Of a stretch of 64,000 nt of DNA, positions 17,187-25,114 are shown in pieces. Every line of letters starts with the position of its first letter. Within the stretch, counting starts at the first letter, position 1. The notes under the pieces were generated by a model that saw nothing but the letters and a program-made list of their open reading frames with translations, was not told the DNA's origin and made no database searches. Source of the DNA: an uncultured Bacteroidales bacterium (GTDB lineage: Bacteria > Bacteroidota > Bacteroidia > Bacteroidales > UBA932); contig ONKO01000014.1 in assembly GCA_900318445.1 (NCBI GenBank), positions 24,334-88,333 on the forward strand. Direction: 5' to 3'. The position numbers were made by a program, and so were the translations under genes.

Positions 17187-18509
17187 ATGTTCCTCCGGGT
17201 TCATCCCAAAGCGATATTCCTGCTGACAAGCCTTTTCCTTGTGGCCTGTCAGCGGGAATTTATCGTTTCTCCGGACTCTGAAATTATACCCGAAAAGCCG
17301 TCGGTCATCCCTGCCGGCATTGAAACGCTGCCGCGTATGTACATCACTACGCCATCGGCCATCGTCAGTAAGGATAACTGGATGGACGGGGCGACGCTGC
17401 GTCTCGAGGTACGGGTGGCGGGCCGTGACTCCGTGGTGTACGAAGGGGATACCCAGATCCGCGGACGCGGAAACAGTACCTGGGGGTCTTATCCCAAGAA
17501 GCCGTATGCGCTCAAGCTGGATACCAAGGCCAATTTCATCGGCACGGGAAAGACGCGGCACTGGGTGCTGCTTGCCAACTGGGGAGACCGCACGCTGCTG
17601 CGAAACCAGGTGGCCTTCGAGGCGGCCCGGCGCACGTCGCTGGAATGGACGCCTTCGGGCACGTTTGTAGACCTGTATATGAACGACCCTGACACTGGCG
17701 AACAGGATGTCTATCAGGGCATTTACTGGCTGGGAGAAAAGGTACGCGTGGAAGGCTCGCACTTCGAGGCCGACTACCTTTACAGCTTTGATACATCGGA
17801 CCGGGGGAAGGAAGATTACTCGGCCTGGTGCCATTATTATAAAGGGGGAGAGTGGCAGGAGGGAGAAGTTCCCGTGACCCTCAAGTACCCCGACAAGGAC
17901 GATTATCCGCTCTATTACTGGATTTCCTACCTGAAGGATGCCAGCCTCATGGCCCTTCAGGAGAAGGAAGACGCCATTTATCATCTGGCAACAGGGGAGT
18001 GGAAAAGGCAGCTGGACCTCAATTCTTTCTGCGACTGGTATCTGGTCAATGAGCTTTGTGTGAACGCGGAAGGCCGTCATCCCAAGAGCTGCTTCTATTA
18101 TATCAGGGACGGCATCATGTATGCGGGACCGGTATGGGACTTTGACTTTGGGACGTTCCGCAAGTCCTCGGAGGTTCCCAGGCTGCGTCTTCGCAGTTCC
18201 CTTTACTATTTCCAGCTGTTTCCGCTTCCGGAGTTCAGGAGCCACCTGATTGCCCGCTGGAAGTATCTGAGACCTCGTTTTGTGAGCCTTGTGGACTATG
18301 TGGACGAGCAGGCCGACTGGATACGTTCCCGCGAGGAGGCCAATCACGATATGTGGCCCTGCTATCCCAATCCGCTGGCTTCTCCGGAGGCCGGGGGCTA
18401 TGTGAACGGTGACGAGGACCTCTCCTTCCAGGAGGCGGTGGACAGGATGAAAGAGGCTATCCTGTGGCGCATCGAGGTGCTGGACGAACAACTTGCCATG
18501 CTGCAATGA
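17187..18509 (+). CDS. CotH-family lipoprotein (secreted kinase-like)
   Basis: 440 residues. Lipoprotein signal with lipobox LFLVAC (Cys about residue 19). The CotH domain covers most of the rest: IRGRGNSTWGSYPKKPYALKL near 90-110, RTLLRNQVAFE near 133, and the metal-binding end motif GPVWDFDFGTF near 315. CotH of Bacillus phosphorylates coat proteins, and CotH-like domains are common on secreted proteins of Bacteroidota; the target here is unknown. The stop overlaps the GH13 start (ATGA), so the two are translationally coupled. Confidence 0.85.
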   Translation: MFLRVHPKAIFLLTSLFLVACQREFIVSPDSEIIPEKPSVIPAGIETLPRMYITTPSAIVSKDNWMDGATLRLEVRVAGRDSVVYEGDTQIRGRGNSTWGSYPKKPYALKLDTKANFIGTGKTRHWVLLANWGDRTLLRNQVAFEAARRTSLEWTPSGTFVDLYMNDPDTGEQDVYQGIYWLGEKVRVEGSHFEADYLYSFDTSDRGKEDYSAWCHYYKGGEWQEGEVPVTLKYPDKDDYPLYYWISYLKDASLMALQEKEDAIYHLATGEWKRQLDLNSFCDWYLVNELCVNAEGRHPKSCFYYIRDGIMYAGPVWDFDFGTFRKSSEVPRLRLRSSLYYFQLFPLPEFRSHLIARWKYLRPRFVSLVDYVDEQADWIRSREEANHDMWPCYPNPLASPEAGGYVNGDEDLSFQEAVDRMKEAILWRIEVLDEQLAMLQ

Positions 18510-19942
18510 AACAACTGATCTATCAGCTGTTGCCCCGTCTCTGGGGGAACGGCCGCTTTTCCGGCATAGACCGTGATTCTCTCCGTTATATGAGGTCTAC
18601 GCTGGGCATGGACATGCTCTGGCTGACGGGTATAATCCGGCATGCTACCTCCACGGAGAACAAGGTGGTCAAGGGAGACGCCGGTTCTCCGTATGCCATA
18701 ACAGATTACTATGACGTGAATCCGTACCTGGCCGATGACCCTTCGTGCCGGCTGGATGAGTTTCGCTCGCTGGTGGAGCGCGTGCATGCCGCCGGGCTCA
18801 GGCTCATCATTGACTTTGTGCCCAACCATGTGGCGCGGGAGAACGTGAACTTTGGCCGGGAAGATGATACTTCCGTGCACTGGAAGCCGGAAAACGATTT
18901 CTACTATTATCCCGGAGAGGCGCTGCGGCTGCCTGTGGATGCGCATGGGTACGAGGAGTTTCCGGCGCGGGCTTCGGGCAATGCGTTTACATCGGCCCCG
19001 TCCGTGAATGACTGGTACGAGACCGTGAAACTCAATTACTGTGACACGCACACTGGCACCTGGGACAAGATGCTGGACATTGTGCAGTACTGGGCCGGGA
19101 TGGGCGTGGACGGGTTCCGCTGCGACATGGTGGAGCTGGTTCCGGTGCCGTTCATGGCCTGGCTGATTGCTCAGGTGAAGAAGGTGTATCCTTCGGTCCT
19201 GTTTATTGCCGAGGTCTACGAGAAGGAGAAGTACCGCATGTATGTGGAGGAAGTGGGATTTGACTTCCTGTACGACAAATCGGGGCTCTACGATACGCTG
19301 CGGGCGGTTACGTGCAGCGGGGCATCGGCACGGGGCATTACCTGGAACTGGCAGTTCCTTGGAGACCTGCAGCCGCACATGCTCAACTTCCTGGAGAATC
19401 ACGACGAGCAGCGCCTGGCCTCCGACTTCTTCTGCGGCAAGCCCGAGAAAGGCTACGCTGCCCTGGCGGTGTCGCTTCTGCTCAACGATGCTCCGTTCAT
19501 GCTCTACTTTGGGCAGGAAATGGGGGAGCGCGGCATGCAGAAAGAAGGTTTCAGCGGCCTGGACGGCCGTACATCCATCTTTGACTGGTGCAAGGTGCCG
19601 GCACTTTCGAAGCCGGATCCCCATGTACTGTCCCGCTATTCGGACATCCTCTTCTGGTCCAAGAACCCGGTCTTTTCGCGTGGCGCCACGTACGATCTGT
19701 GCTATGCGCAAGGGGGGCCGGCGGGTGCTAGCGTGGGTTTCAACCCGGACCGGCATTTCGCTTTCCTCCGTGCTCTGGGACACGAGTGCTACCTTGTGGT
19801 GGCCAACTTCGGCCCTGCCGCCACCATCCAGGTCTCCATCCCCGACGAAGCGCTATCCTTTCTCGGCGGCATCCACGCCCAGCGCACAGTCTTCAGCGTC
19901 TCGGTCCCGGCATTCGACTACGTTCTGGTGAGGGTGAGTTAA
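18506..19942 (+). CDS. Alpha-amylase family glycoside hydrolase (GH13)
   Basis: 478 residues from ATG 18506, which overlaps the CotH stop by 4 bp. All four GH13 regions are visible: DFVPNH (about 109-114), GFRCDMVE with the nucleophile Asp (about 203-210), AEVYE with the acid/base Glu (about 235), and FLENHDE (about 295). No signal peptide, so probably cytoplasmic, acting on maltooligosaccharides or glycogen-derived glucans. It is the last gene of gtrA-pfp-cotH-GH13, linking glucan breakdown with PPi-dependent glycolysis. Confidence 0.9.
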   Translation: MKQLIYQLLPRLWGNGRFSGIDRDSLRYMRSTLGMDMLWLTGIIRHATSTENKVVKGDAGSPYAITDYYDVNPYLADDPSCRLDEFRSLVERVHAAGLRLIIDFVPNHVARENVNFGREDDTSVHWKPENDFYYYPGEALRLPVDAHGYEEFPARASGNAFTSAPSVNDWYETVKLNYCDTHTGTWDKMLDIVQYWAGMGVDGFRCDMVELVPVPFMAWLIAQVKKVYPSVLFIAEVYEKEKYRMYVEEVGFDFLYDKSGLYDTLRAVTCSGASARGITWNWQFLGDLQPHMLNFLENHDEQRLASDFFCGKPEKGYAALAVSLLLNDAPFMLYFGQEMGERGMQKEGFSGLDGRTSIFDWCKVPALSKPDPHVLSRYSDILFWSKNPVFSRGATYDLCYAQGGPAGASVGFNPDRHFAFLRALGHECYLVVANFGPAATIQVSIPDEALSFLGGIHAQRTVFSVSVPAFDYVLVRVS

Positions 19943-19949
19943 CACCTTG

Positions 19950-20082
19950 GCCGCGTTGACAGGAAAATAGCATTCTGTGCATTTTGCGTGTCAACGCGGC
20001 AAGCATTTTGGCGAAAACGGCGCAAAACCCTGCCGCGTTGACAGGAAAATAGCATCCTGTGCGTTCTGCGTGTCGACGCGGC
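19950..20082. repeat. Two tandemly placed GCCGCGTTGACA hairpins
   Basis: Arms GCCGCGTTGACA / TGTCAACGCGGC at 19950-19961 and 19989-20000, repeated at 20032-20043 and 20071-20082 (TGTCGACGCGGC). Both enclose a similar core CAGGAAAATAGCATyCTG that can form a second inner stem, perfect in copy 2. Confidence 0.8.
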
Positions 20083-20113
20083 AATGGCGCCTGTGGTCTG
20101 TTGGCTGGCTTCA

Positions 20114-20325
20114 GCAGCGGTACTGCGGAGGGAGGAAGACCCGCCCGGGGGACTCCGTTCGCATGGGACGCCAGGTCGCTTCGCTCCCGTCGTCCCATTG
20201 CTCCCTCCGGCCCCTCCCACCGTTTCCTGCGTCCCCGCTTCGCGGGAACTTGTCTCCGGCGGGCCCCTCCCCCTGCCCTCGTCCGGGGGTGGACAAGCCA
20301 CCCCCTCCCTCCGCAGTGCCGCTGC
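20114..20325. repeat. 212-bp GC-rich segment with 21-bp terminal inverted repeats
   Basis: GCAGCGGTACTGCGGAGGGAG at 20114-20134 is matched with one mismatch by the complement at 20305-20325. The interior is strongly GC- and C-rich and carries no credible gene. Size and ends resemble a small non-autonomous element or a structured RNA; no flanking target duplication was established. Confidence 0.6.
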
Positions 20326-20409
20326 CGCTGCCTTATGTTATGAATACAGAGTGTTTCCAGCCAGTTTACCGTTGCAGGTGGAAAGGCTCATGGCAATGAC
20401 AAAACGGCC

Positions 20410-20516
20410 GTGGCGCTTATGTTGCTGATTACTAATGTGTTAGCACAACTGACGGGTGCGTTTTGAATACCCGTCAGTTGTGCTAACACATTGATTTCGA
20501 ATTATTTAACTGCCAC
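20410..20516. repeat. Family A nested palindromic repeat, copy 2
   Basis: Inner perfect 24-bp arms at 20434-20457 and 20469-20492 containing the same TTAGCACAACTGACGGGT core as copy 1; outer GTGGCGCTTA (20410-20419) and AACTGCCAC (20508-20516). Confidence 0.85.
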
Positions 20517-20613
20517 GGTACATGCGGTGTCCAGACTGCGTTGACTAAAAACGGACATTCTGTGTGTCAAAGGGAAGCCGTCCCGCCAGCCGGAAGCCCT
20601 GCCAGAGCCACCC

Positions 20614-21336
20614 TTACGCCTGTCGGCGGAACTCGGCGACGGTGATGGCGGTGGCGACGGCGGCGTTAAGGGATTCGGAGCCGGGGTCGTCGGGGGGGAA
20701 GGGAGGGATGTAGAGGCGGTCGGTTACGTGGGCGGCGGTGGGGGCGGAGATGCCGTTTGCCTCGTTGCCGATGACAATGACGGCGGGGGAGGAGGCTCCG
20801 TTGTCCAGCGGTATTCCGTACATGTTGTCGCCGTCGAGGAAGGTGCCGTAGACCTTGCCGCCGGCGGTGAGGGCCTGGCGGCAGAGGGCAGGGATGTCGG
20901 TGTAGTGGAACCTGACCCGGAAAATGGCGCCCATGGTAGCCTGGACCACCTTGGGGTTGAAGACGTCCACGGTGTCGGGAGAGGCGTAGACGGCGTCCAG
21001 GCCAAACCAGTCGGCAATGCGGAGGATGGTGCCTAGGTTGCCCGGGTCCCGGATGCCGTCGAGGGCCAGGAAGAGGCCGCGGGCGGGGAGGGCCGAGGAT
21101 TCCAGATCTACGGGCCGATGGACCAGTGCCAGGGCCGGAGAAGGAGACGACAGGGCCGAGATACGGGCCATGGCGGCCTCACCGACATCGGCCTTCCGGT
21201 AGACTTTCTCTACCTTGAAGCGAGAGGCGAGGGCCTCTGCCACCAGTTTTTCCCCTTCCACTACAAAAAGGCCGCTCTGGTCCCGGAACTTCTTCTGGGA
21301 CAGAGACTTGATGTATTTTATTTCATTCGTTGTCAT
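20614..21336 (-). CDS. TrmH/SpoU-family RNA 2'-O-methyltransferase
   Basis: 240 residues. N-terminal substrate-binding part (KKFRDQSGLFVVEGEKLVAEAL) followed by the SPOUT knot: ALDGIRDPGNLGTILRIADWFG near 90-112, VIGNEANGIS near 190, and ...DPGSESLNAAVATAITVAEF at the C-terminus. Methylates a ribose in rRNA or tRNA with SAM; the exact site is unknown. It follows the TamL gene on the same strand across a 99-bp gap that contains GC hairpins, so it may not be strictly co-transcribed. Confidence 0.93.
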   Translation of the reverse strand: MTTNEIKYIKSLSQKKFRDQSGLFVVEGEKLVAEALASRFKVEKVYRKADVGEAAMARISALSSPSPALALVHRPVDLESSALPARGLFLALDGIRDPGNLGTILRIADWFGLDAVYASPDTVDVFNPKVVQATMGAIFRVRFHYTDIPALCRQALTAGGKVYGTFLDGDNMYGIPLDNGASSPAVIVIGNEANGISAPTAAHVTDRLYIPPFPPDDPGSESLNAAVATAITVAEFRRQA

Positions 21337-21354
21337 TGACTCGAAGGTTTAAAA

Positions 21355-21402
21355 GCGCCCGGAGGGCGCCGGGGGTGTATTTAAAGGGGGCAGAGCCCCC
21401 TT
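21355..21402. repeat. GGGGGC hairpin pair between tamL and the methyltransferase gene
   Basis: GCGCCCggaGGGCGC (21355-21369) followed by GGGGTGTATTTAAA and AAGGGGGCagaGCCCCCTT (21384-21402). The same module appears inverted at 25069-25100, and a related one near 63921-63965. It may act as a terminator or a repeat-borne processing site. Confidence 0.6.
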
Positions 21403-21435
21403 GAGTATATCTTTGATATATCTTTGTTCCGTTCG

Positions 21436-23604
21436 CTAGAACGGATAGCCTACGCCAAAGTGGATGGCTGCATTATTCCCGTCAAACCAGTAGGCCGGAG
21501 CTACCCAGCGGTTGCCGGCGGGGCGGCCGGGGTCGTGGATGCGGATACCGGCGTCCAGGCGCAGGAGGATGAAGTCCAGGTTCAGGCGCAGTCCCAGGCC
21601 CCAGTTCATGGCAATGGTTTTCAGGGAGAAGGCATCGTCCTGGCCTCTGTCGGCAAAATCCCAGATGTTGCCGGCGTCCACGAAGAGGGCGCCCTCGAAT
21701 TTCCACACCAGCGGAATGCGGTATTCCACGTTGGCCTCCAGCTTGATGTCTCCGAGCTGTGTGGGAATGATAAAGTACTCTGCAAGGCGGGTGTCGCTGC
21801 CGGGGCCCAGCGTACGGGCCTGCCAGCCGCGCATGGACGTGGAACCGCCGCAGTAAAAGAGCTTCTCCATGGGCACCGATACGGAGTTCCCGTACCCGTA
21901 GCCTACGCCGCCCATCACGCGCAGCGCCAGTGCCTGCGGCAGCTGGTTGCCAAAATGGAACGTCTTTCCCAGGGTGAGTTCTGCCCTCACATACTGCGCA
22001 TAGGGCGTATTCCAAATGAGATGGTCTCCCAGCTCGTCCTGCGGCATGAGCTTGTTGAACAGGCTGATCACGTTACCCGAAAGGTCCAGGCTGAACCTGG
22101 CGTAGTGATAGGTATGCGTGGGAATAGCCGATGCATCCGTGGTGTAGTACAGCATGCTGCTCACGCCCATGTCAAAGTTGTCGGAGTAAACCTTCATCAG
22201 GTACAGGTTGTCTCCCATGGACTCGTAAAAGGAGTCGTCCACATTGAAAATACGGGAAATATTGGCCCTGACAGGCGTAAACTGATAGAAAAGGCGCTCG
22301 CTGAAGCGACCGCTGTAGGTATAGCCGGCCGATATGACCGTGCGGCGGAACTCCGGCCGGTTCTGGTAATTGAACGACAGGGAAACCTCCGTCCGGGGAA
22401 TGTACGGCCCCTTGAACAGGCGGTTGGGAAGGCCGATGAACTTGGGAAAGCGCAGGCTGGTGGAGACGCTCACTTCCGTGGAGGACGCCGTGTCCCGGGG
22501 CTTGAACTGGAAATTCCCCTTGAGGCCCAGGTTGAGCATCTCGCCGCCCTTGAACAGGTTCTTGTGGAAGTAGCTCAGCTGCGGCGATATGCCGATGAGC
22601 CCCGTCGAGTTCACCGATGCCTCCAGGTTGGTCTTGAAGCCCTGCAGGCCCGCATTACGCAGGCTGATGTTGGCATTCACCTTATCCTGCGACACAGGCT
22701 CCATATTGATGTTCACGCCCGCGAACATGTTGACGCTGGTAAGGCGCGTATACGTATTGCCAATGGCCTTCTCGCTGTAAGGCTGCCCGGGGCGCAGCAT
22801 ATTGAGCCCTTCCAGCACGCTGCGGCGAATCTTGAGATCTTCCGGGTAGGAGAGGGTCACTTCTCCGATGGAGAATTTCCGGTGCGGCTGGGCCGATGCG
22901 GGATCGTCCCCCAGGGCATAGTCCCGGATAGCCATCCTGAGCCGCGTCTTGCCTTCCTGGCCCACCGTATCGGCCTCGAAAGAGTAGAAACTCTTGGTGA
23001 AGCCGTAGTACCCCTGGTCGCGGAAGAACCGGGCCGACCGGTCCGCTTCCTCCTCCAGCAGCCGCTCCGACAGGAACTGCCCGGGCCGGATGGTCACGTT
23101 GGGAAGGTCCTTCTCGAAATCCTCCCGGAAAGTTCCGTAAGAGGGAATCTCGTAGTCGACGGCGCTGATTTCATAGCGCTTCCCGAGCGTAACATAGTAG
23201 TTTACATATACTTTTCTGCCGCTTACACGTACATCGCTTTCGATGACGGAACCGTAGTACCCCAGGTAGCGCAGGTGATTCTGCATGCTTGAGATGCTCT
23301 CGTCCACCTTGGCAGGGTCGTAGATCACGGGAGCCGTGCCGATACGGCGCAGGAAACGCTGGAAACCGCTGTTCCCGGTCCCGGCCCAGTTGTACACGGA
23401 GAGAAGGGGATTCACCCCCAGGAGATAGTTGTTGGGCTTTTGGACGATATAGGAAGATAATTCGCTGGAATTAAACGAGTTATCGTTAATCTTAACGCTA
23501 GCCTTCTTCAGGAGGAATTCTTCCTGTCTGAGTGCACGGGTGGTACTGCAGGCCCCTGCGGCCATGAGCGCCAGCACAAATAATATGTGTTTTCCCCGAT
23601 TCAT
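21436..23604 (-). CDS. BamA/TamA-family outer-membrane lipoprotein (TamL-like)
   Basis: 722 residues. The N-terminus is a lipoprotein signal with lipobox MAAGAC (Cys about residue 19). POTRA-like segments fill about residues 30-330, and the C-terminal half is a 16-strand Omp85 barrel with conserved FYCGGSTSMRGWQARTLGPG near 595 and a closing FHFGVGYPF-type strand (IHFGVGYPF). The lipidated N-terminus distinguishes Bacteroidota TamL from proteobacterial TamA. Probably works with TamB in envelope biogenesis. A TACTTTTG box lies five bases before the ATG. Confidence 0.88.
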   Translation of the reverse strand: MNRGKHILFVLALMAAGACSTTRALRQEEFLLKKASVKINDNSFNSSELSSYIVQKPNNYLLGVNPLLSVYNWAGTGNSGFQRFLRRIGTAPVIYDPAKVDESISSMQNHLRYLGYYGSVIESDVRVSGRKVYVNYYVTLGKRYEISAVDYEIPSYGTFREDFEKDLPNVTIRPGQFLSERLLEEEADRSARFFRDQGYYGFTKSFYSFEADTVGQEGKTRLRMAIRDYALGDDPASAQPHRKFSIGEVTLSYPEDLKIRRSVLEGLNMLRPGQPYSEKAIGNTYTRLTSVNMFAGVNINMEPVSQDKVNANISLRNAGLQGFKTNLEASVNSTGLIGISPQLSYFHKNLFKGGEMLNLGLKGNFQFKPRDTASSTEVSVSTSLRFPKFIGLPNRLFKGPYIPRTEVSLSFNYQNRPEFRRTVISAGYTYSGRFSERLFYQFTPVRANISRIFNVDDSFYESMGDNLYLMKVYSDNFDMGVSSMLYYTTDASAIPTHTYHYARFSLDLSGNVISLFNKLMPQDELGDHLIWNTPYAQYVRAELTLGKTFHFGNQLPQALALRVMGGVGYGYGNSVSVPMEKLFYCGGSTSMRGWQARTLGPGSDTRLAEYFIIPTQLGDIKLEANVEYRIPLVWKFEGALFVDAGNIWDFADRGQDDAFSLKTIAMNWGLGLRLNLDFILLRLDAGIRIHDPGRPAGNRWVAPAYWFDGNNAAIHFGVGYPF

Positions 23605-23609
23605 TCTTA

Positions 23610-23637
23610 CAAAAGTAATACTTTTTCCTTATATTTG
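23610..23637. promoter_or_regulatory. Divergent promoter boxes for tamL and the decarboxylase gene
   Basis: Minus-strand TACTTTTG at 23610-23617 (five bases from the tamL ATG) and plus-strand TATATTTG at 23630-23637 (29 bp before the ATG at 23667). They face opposite ways in a 62-bp gap. Confidence 0.5.
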
Positions 23638-23666
23638 CACGATTTTTAAAACCCTTACTCAGTGGA

Positions 23667-25070
23667 ATGAAAAACAAGTACATCGACCTGATTGACCAAA
23701 CCTTCGACTTCCCGCAGGACGAATTCATGGTAGCAGACGGCAACCTGCTGTTCAACGACATCGACCTCATGGAAATCATTGAGAAATACGGCACCCCTCT
23801 CAAGCTTACCTACCTTCCCAAGATTTCCTCCCAGATCCAGCGGGCCAAACGTCTTTTCAAGGTGGCCATGGCCAAGGCCGATTACCAGGGCGAGTACCAC
23901 TACAGCTACTGCACCAAGAGTTCCCAATTCGCCTTCGTGGTGCATGAGGCCCTCAAGAACGACATCCACCTGGAAACGTCATCGGCCTACGACCTGGACC
24001 TCATCCAGGCCCTTGAGCGCGACGGCTCCGTGAACAAGGAGGAACTCTACATCATCTGCAACGGCTTCAAGCGCCCCCAGTACGTCCAGAACATCGCCCG
24101 CCTGCGCAAGGACGGCTGGAAGAACATCATTCCCGTCCTGGACAACAAGAACGAGTTCGAAGACCTGGCCAGCCTCATCGAGGAAGATACCATGATGGGT
24201 ATCCGTATCGCCTCCGAGGAAGAGCCCAACTTCGATTTCTATACCTCCCGCCTGGGTATCCGCTACTCGGATATCGTCAAGTTCTACAAGGACACCGTGG
24301 CCAAGTACCCCAACTTCCACCTCAAGATGCTCCACTTCTTCATCAACACGGGCATCCGGGATACGGCGTACTACTGGAACGAACTTTCCAAGTGCGTGCG
24401 CGTGTACTGCGAGCTCAAGGCCATCTGCCCGGAGCTGGACAGCCTGAACATCGGCGGCGGCCTTCCCAACAAGACCTCCCTTGCCCAGGACTTCGACTAC
24501 GAGTACATGGTGGAGGAAATCATCAACCAGATCAAGGTTACCTGCAACTCCATGGGCGTCCAGGAACCCGACATCTTTACCGAATTCGGCTCCTTCACAG
24601 TGGGCGAGAGCGGTGCCACCATCTTCAAGATCCTCGACATCAAGCAGCAGAACGACCGCGAGAAGTGGTACATGATTGACAACTCCTTCATGACCTGCCT
24701 GCCGGACACCTGGGGCCTCAATCAGCGCTTCATCCTGCTTCCCATCAACAAGTGGAACGACGAGTACCAGCGCGTGTTCCTGGGCGGTCTCACCTGCGAC
24801 AGCCAGGACTTCTACAATGCCGACTACCACGCCAACGCCATCTTCCTTCCCACCATCCGCAGCCGCCGGGAAAACCTCTATATCGGCTTTTTCCACACCG
24901 GCGCGTACCAGGAAGCCCTCTCCGGCTTCGGCGGCATCAAGCACTGCCTCATGCCTTCCCCGAGGCACATCCTCATAGACCGCGACAAGGACGGCAACCT
25001 CATCACCTCCGTTTTCTCGGAGGAGCAGACGTCGGAATCGATGCTCAGAACCCTTGGTTACGTGCTGTAA
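23667..25070 (+). CDS. Arginine decarboxylase-like PLP enzyme (fold III, short form)
   Basis: 467 residues. Alanine-racemase-fold decarboxylase: the PLP lysine is probably K84 in EYHYSYCTKSS, followed by HFFINTGIRDTAYYW, the phosphate-binding GGGLPNK near 259, and EFGSFTVGESG near 310. Biosynthetic arginine decarboxylase (SpeA) makes agmatine for polyamines. True SpeA is about 630 residues with an extra helical insert and tail; this short form is common in Bacteroidota and annotated as arginine decarboxylase, but related diamine substrates are possible. It ends at a shared hairpin facing rarA. Confidence 0.8.
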   Translation: MKNKYIDLIDQTFDFPQDEFMVADGNLLFNDIDLMEIIEKYGTPLKLTYLPKISSQIQRAKRLFKVAMAKADYQGEYHYSYCTKSSQFAFVVHEALKNDIHLETSSAYDLDLIQALERDGSVNKEELYIICNGFKRPQYVQNIARLRKDGWKNIIPVLDNKNEFEDLASLIEEDTMMGIRIASEEEPNFDFYTSRLGIRYSDIVKFYKDTVAKYPNFHLKMLHFFINTGIRDTAYYWNELSKCVRVYCELKAICPELDSLNIGGGLPNKTSLAQDFDYEYMVEEIINQIKVTCNSMGVQEPDIFTEFGSFTVGESGATIFKILDIKQQNDREKWYMIDNSFMTCLPDTWGLNQRFILLPINKWNDEYQRVFLGGLTCDSQDFYNADYHANAIFLPTIRSRRENLYIGFFHTGAYQEALSGFGGIKHCLMPSPRHILIDRDKDGNLITSVFSEEQTSESMLRTLGYVL

Positions 25071-25100
25071 GGGGGCTCCCGCCCCCTTTAAATACACCCC
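25069..25100. terminator. Hairpin between convergent genes
   Basis: AAGGGGGCtcccGCCCCCTT at 25069-25088 begins inside the stop codon of the decarboxylase gene and precedes the rarA stop. The following TTTAAATACACCCC is the inverted copy of the module at 21366-21402. Confidence 0.55.
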
Positions 25101-25114
25101 TGGGGTCCCTTCGA

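Larger units (their letters stand above)
19943..20613 (+). other. 671-bp intergenic region built from repeats
   Basis: No gene seen. Contents in order: two copies of a GCCGCGTTGACA hairpin (19950-20082), a GC-rich 212-bp segment bounded by 21-bp inverted repeats (20114-20325), one family A palindrome (20410-20516) and a decayed third GCGTTGAC-type copy near 20535-20565. Confidence 0.75.

Noticed and set aside
20100-20340. Protein-coding gene in the GC-rich segment (open in several frames)
   Set aside because: Translations are low-complexity Pro/Ser/Gly-rich in every frame, with no ribosome binding site or promoter; the inverted-repeat ends explain the segment better.
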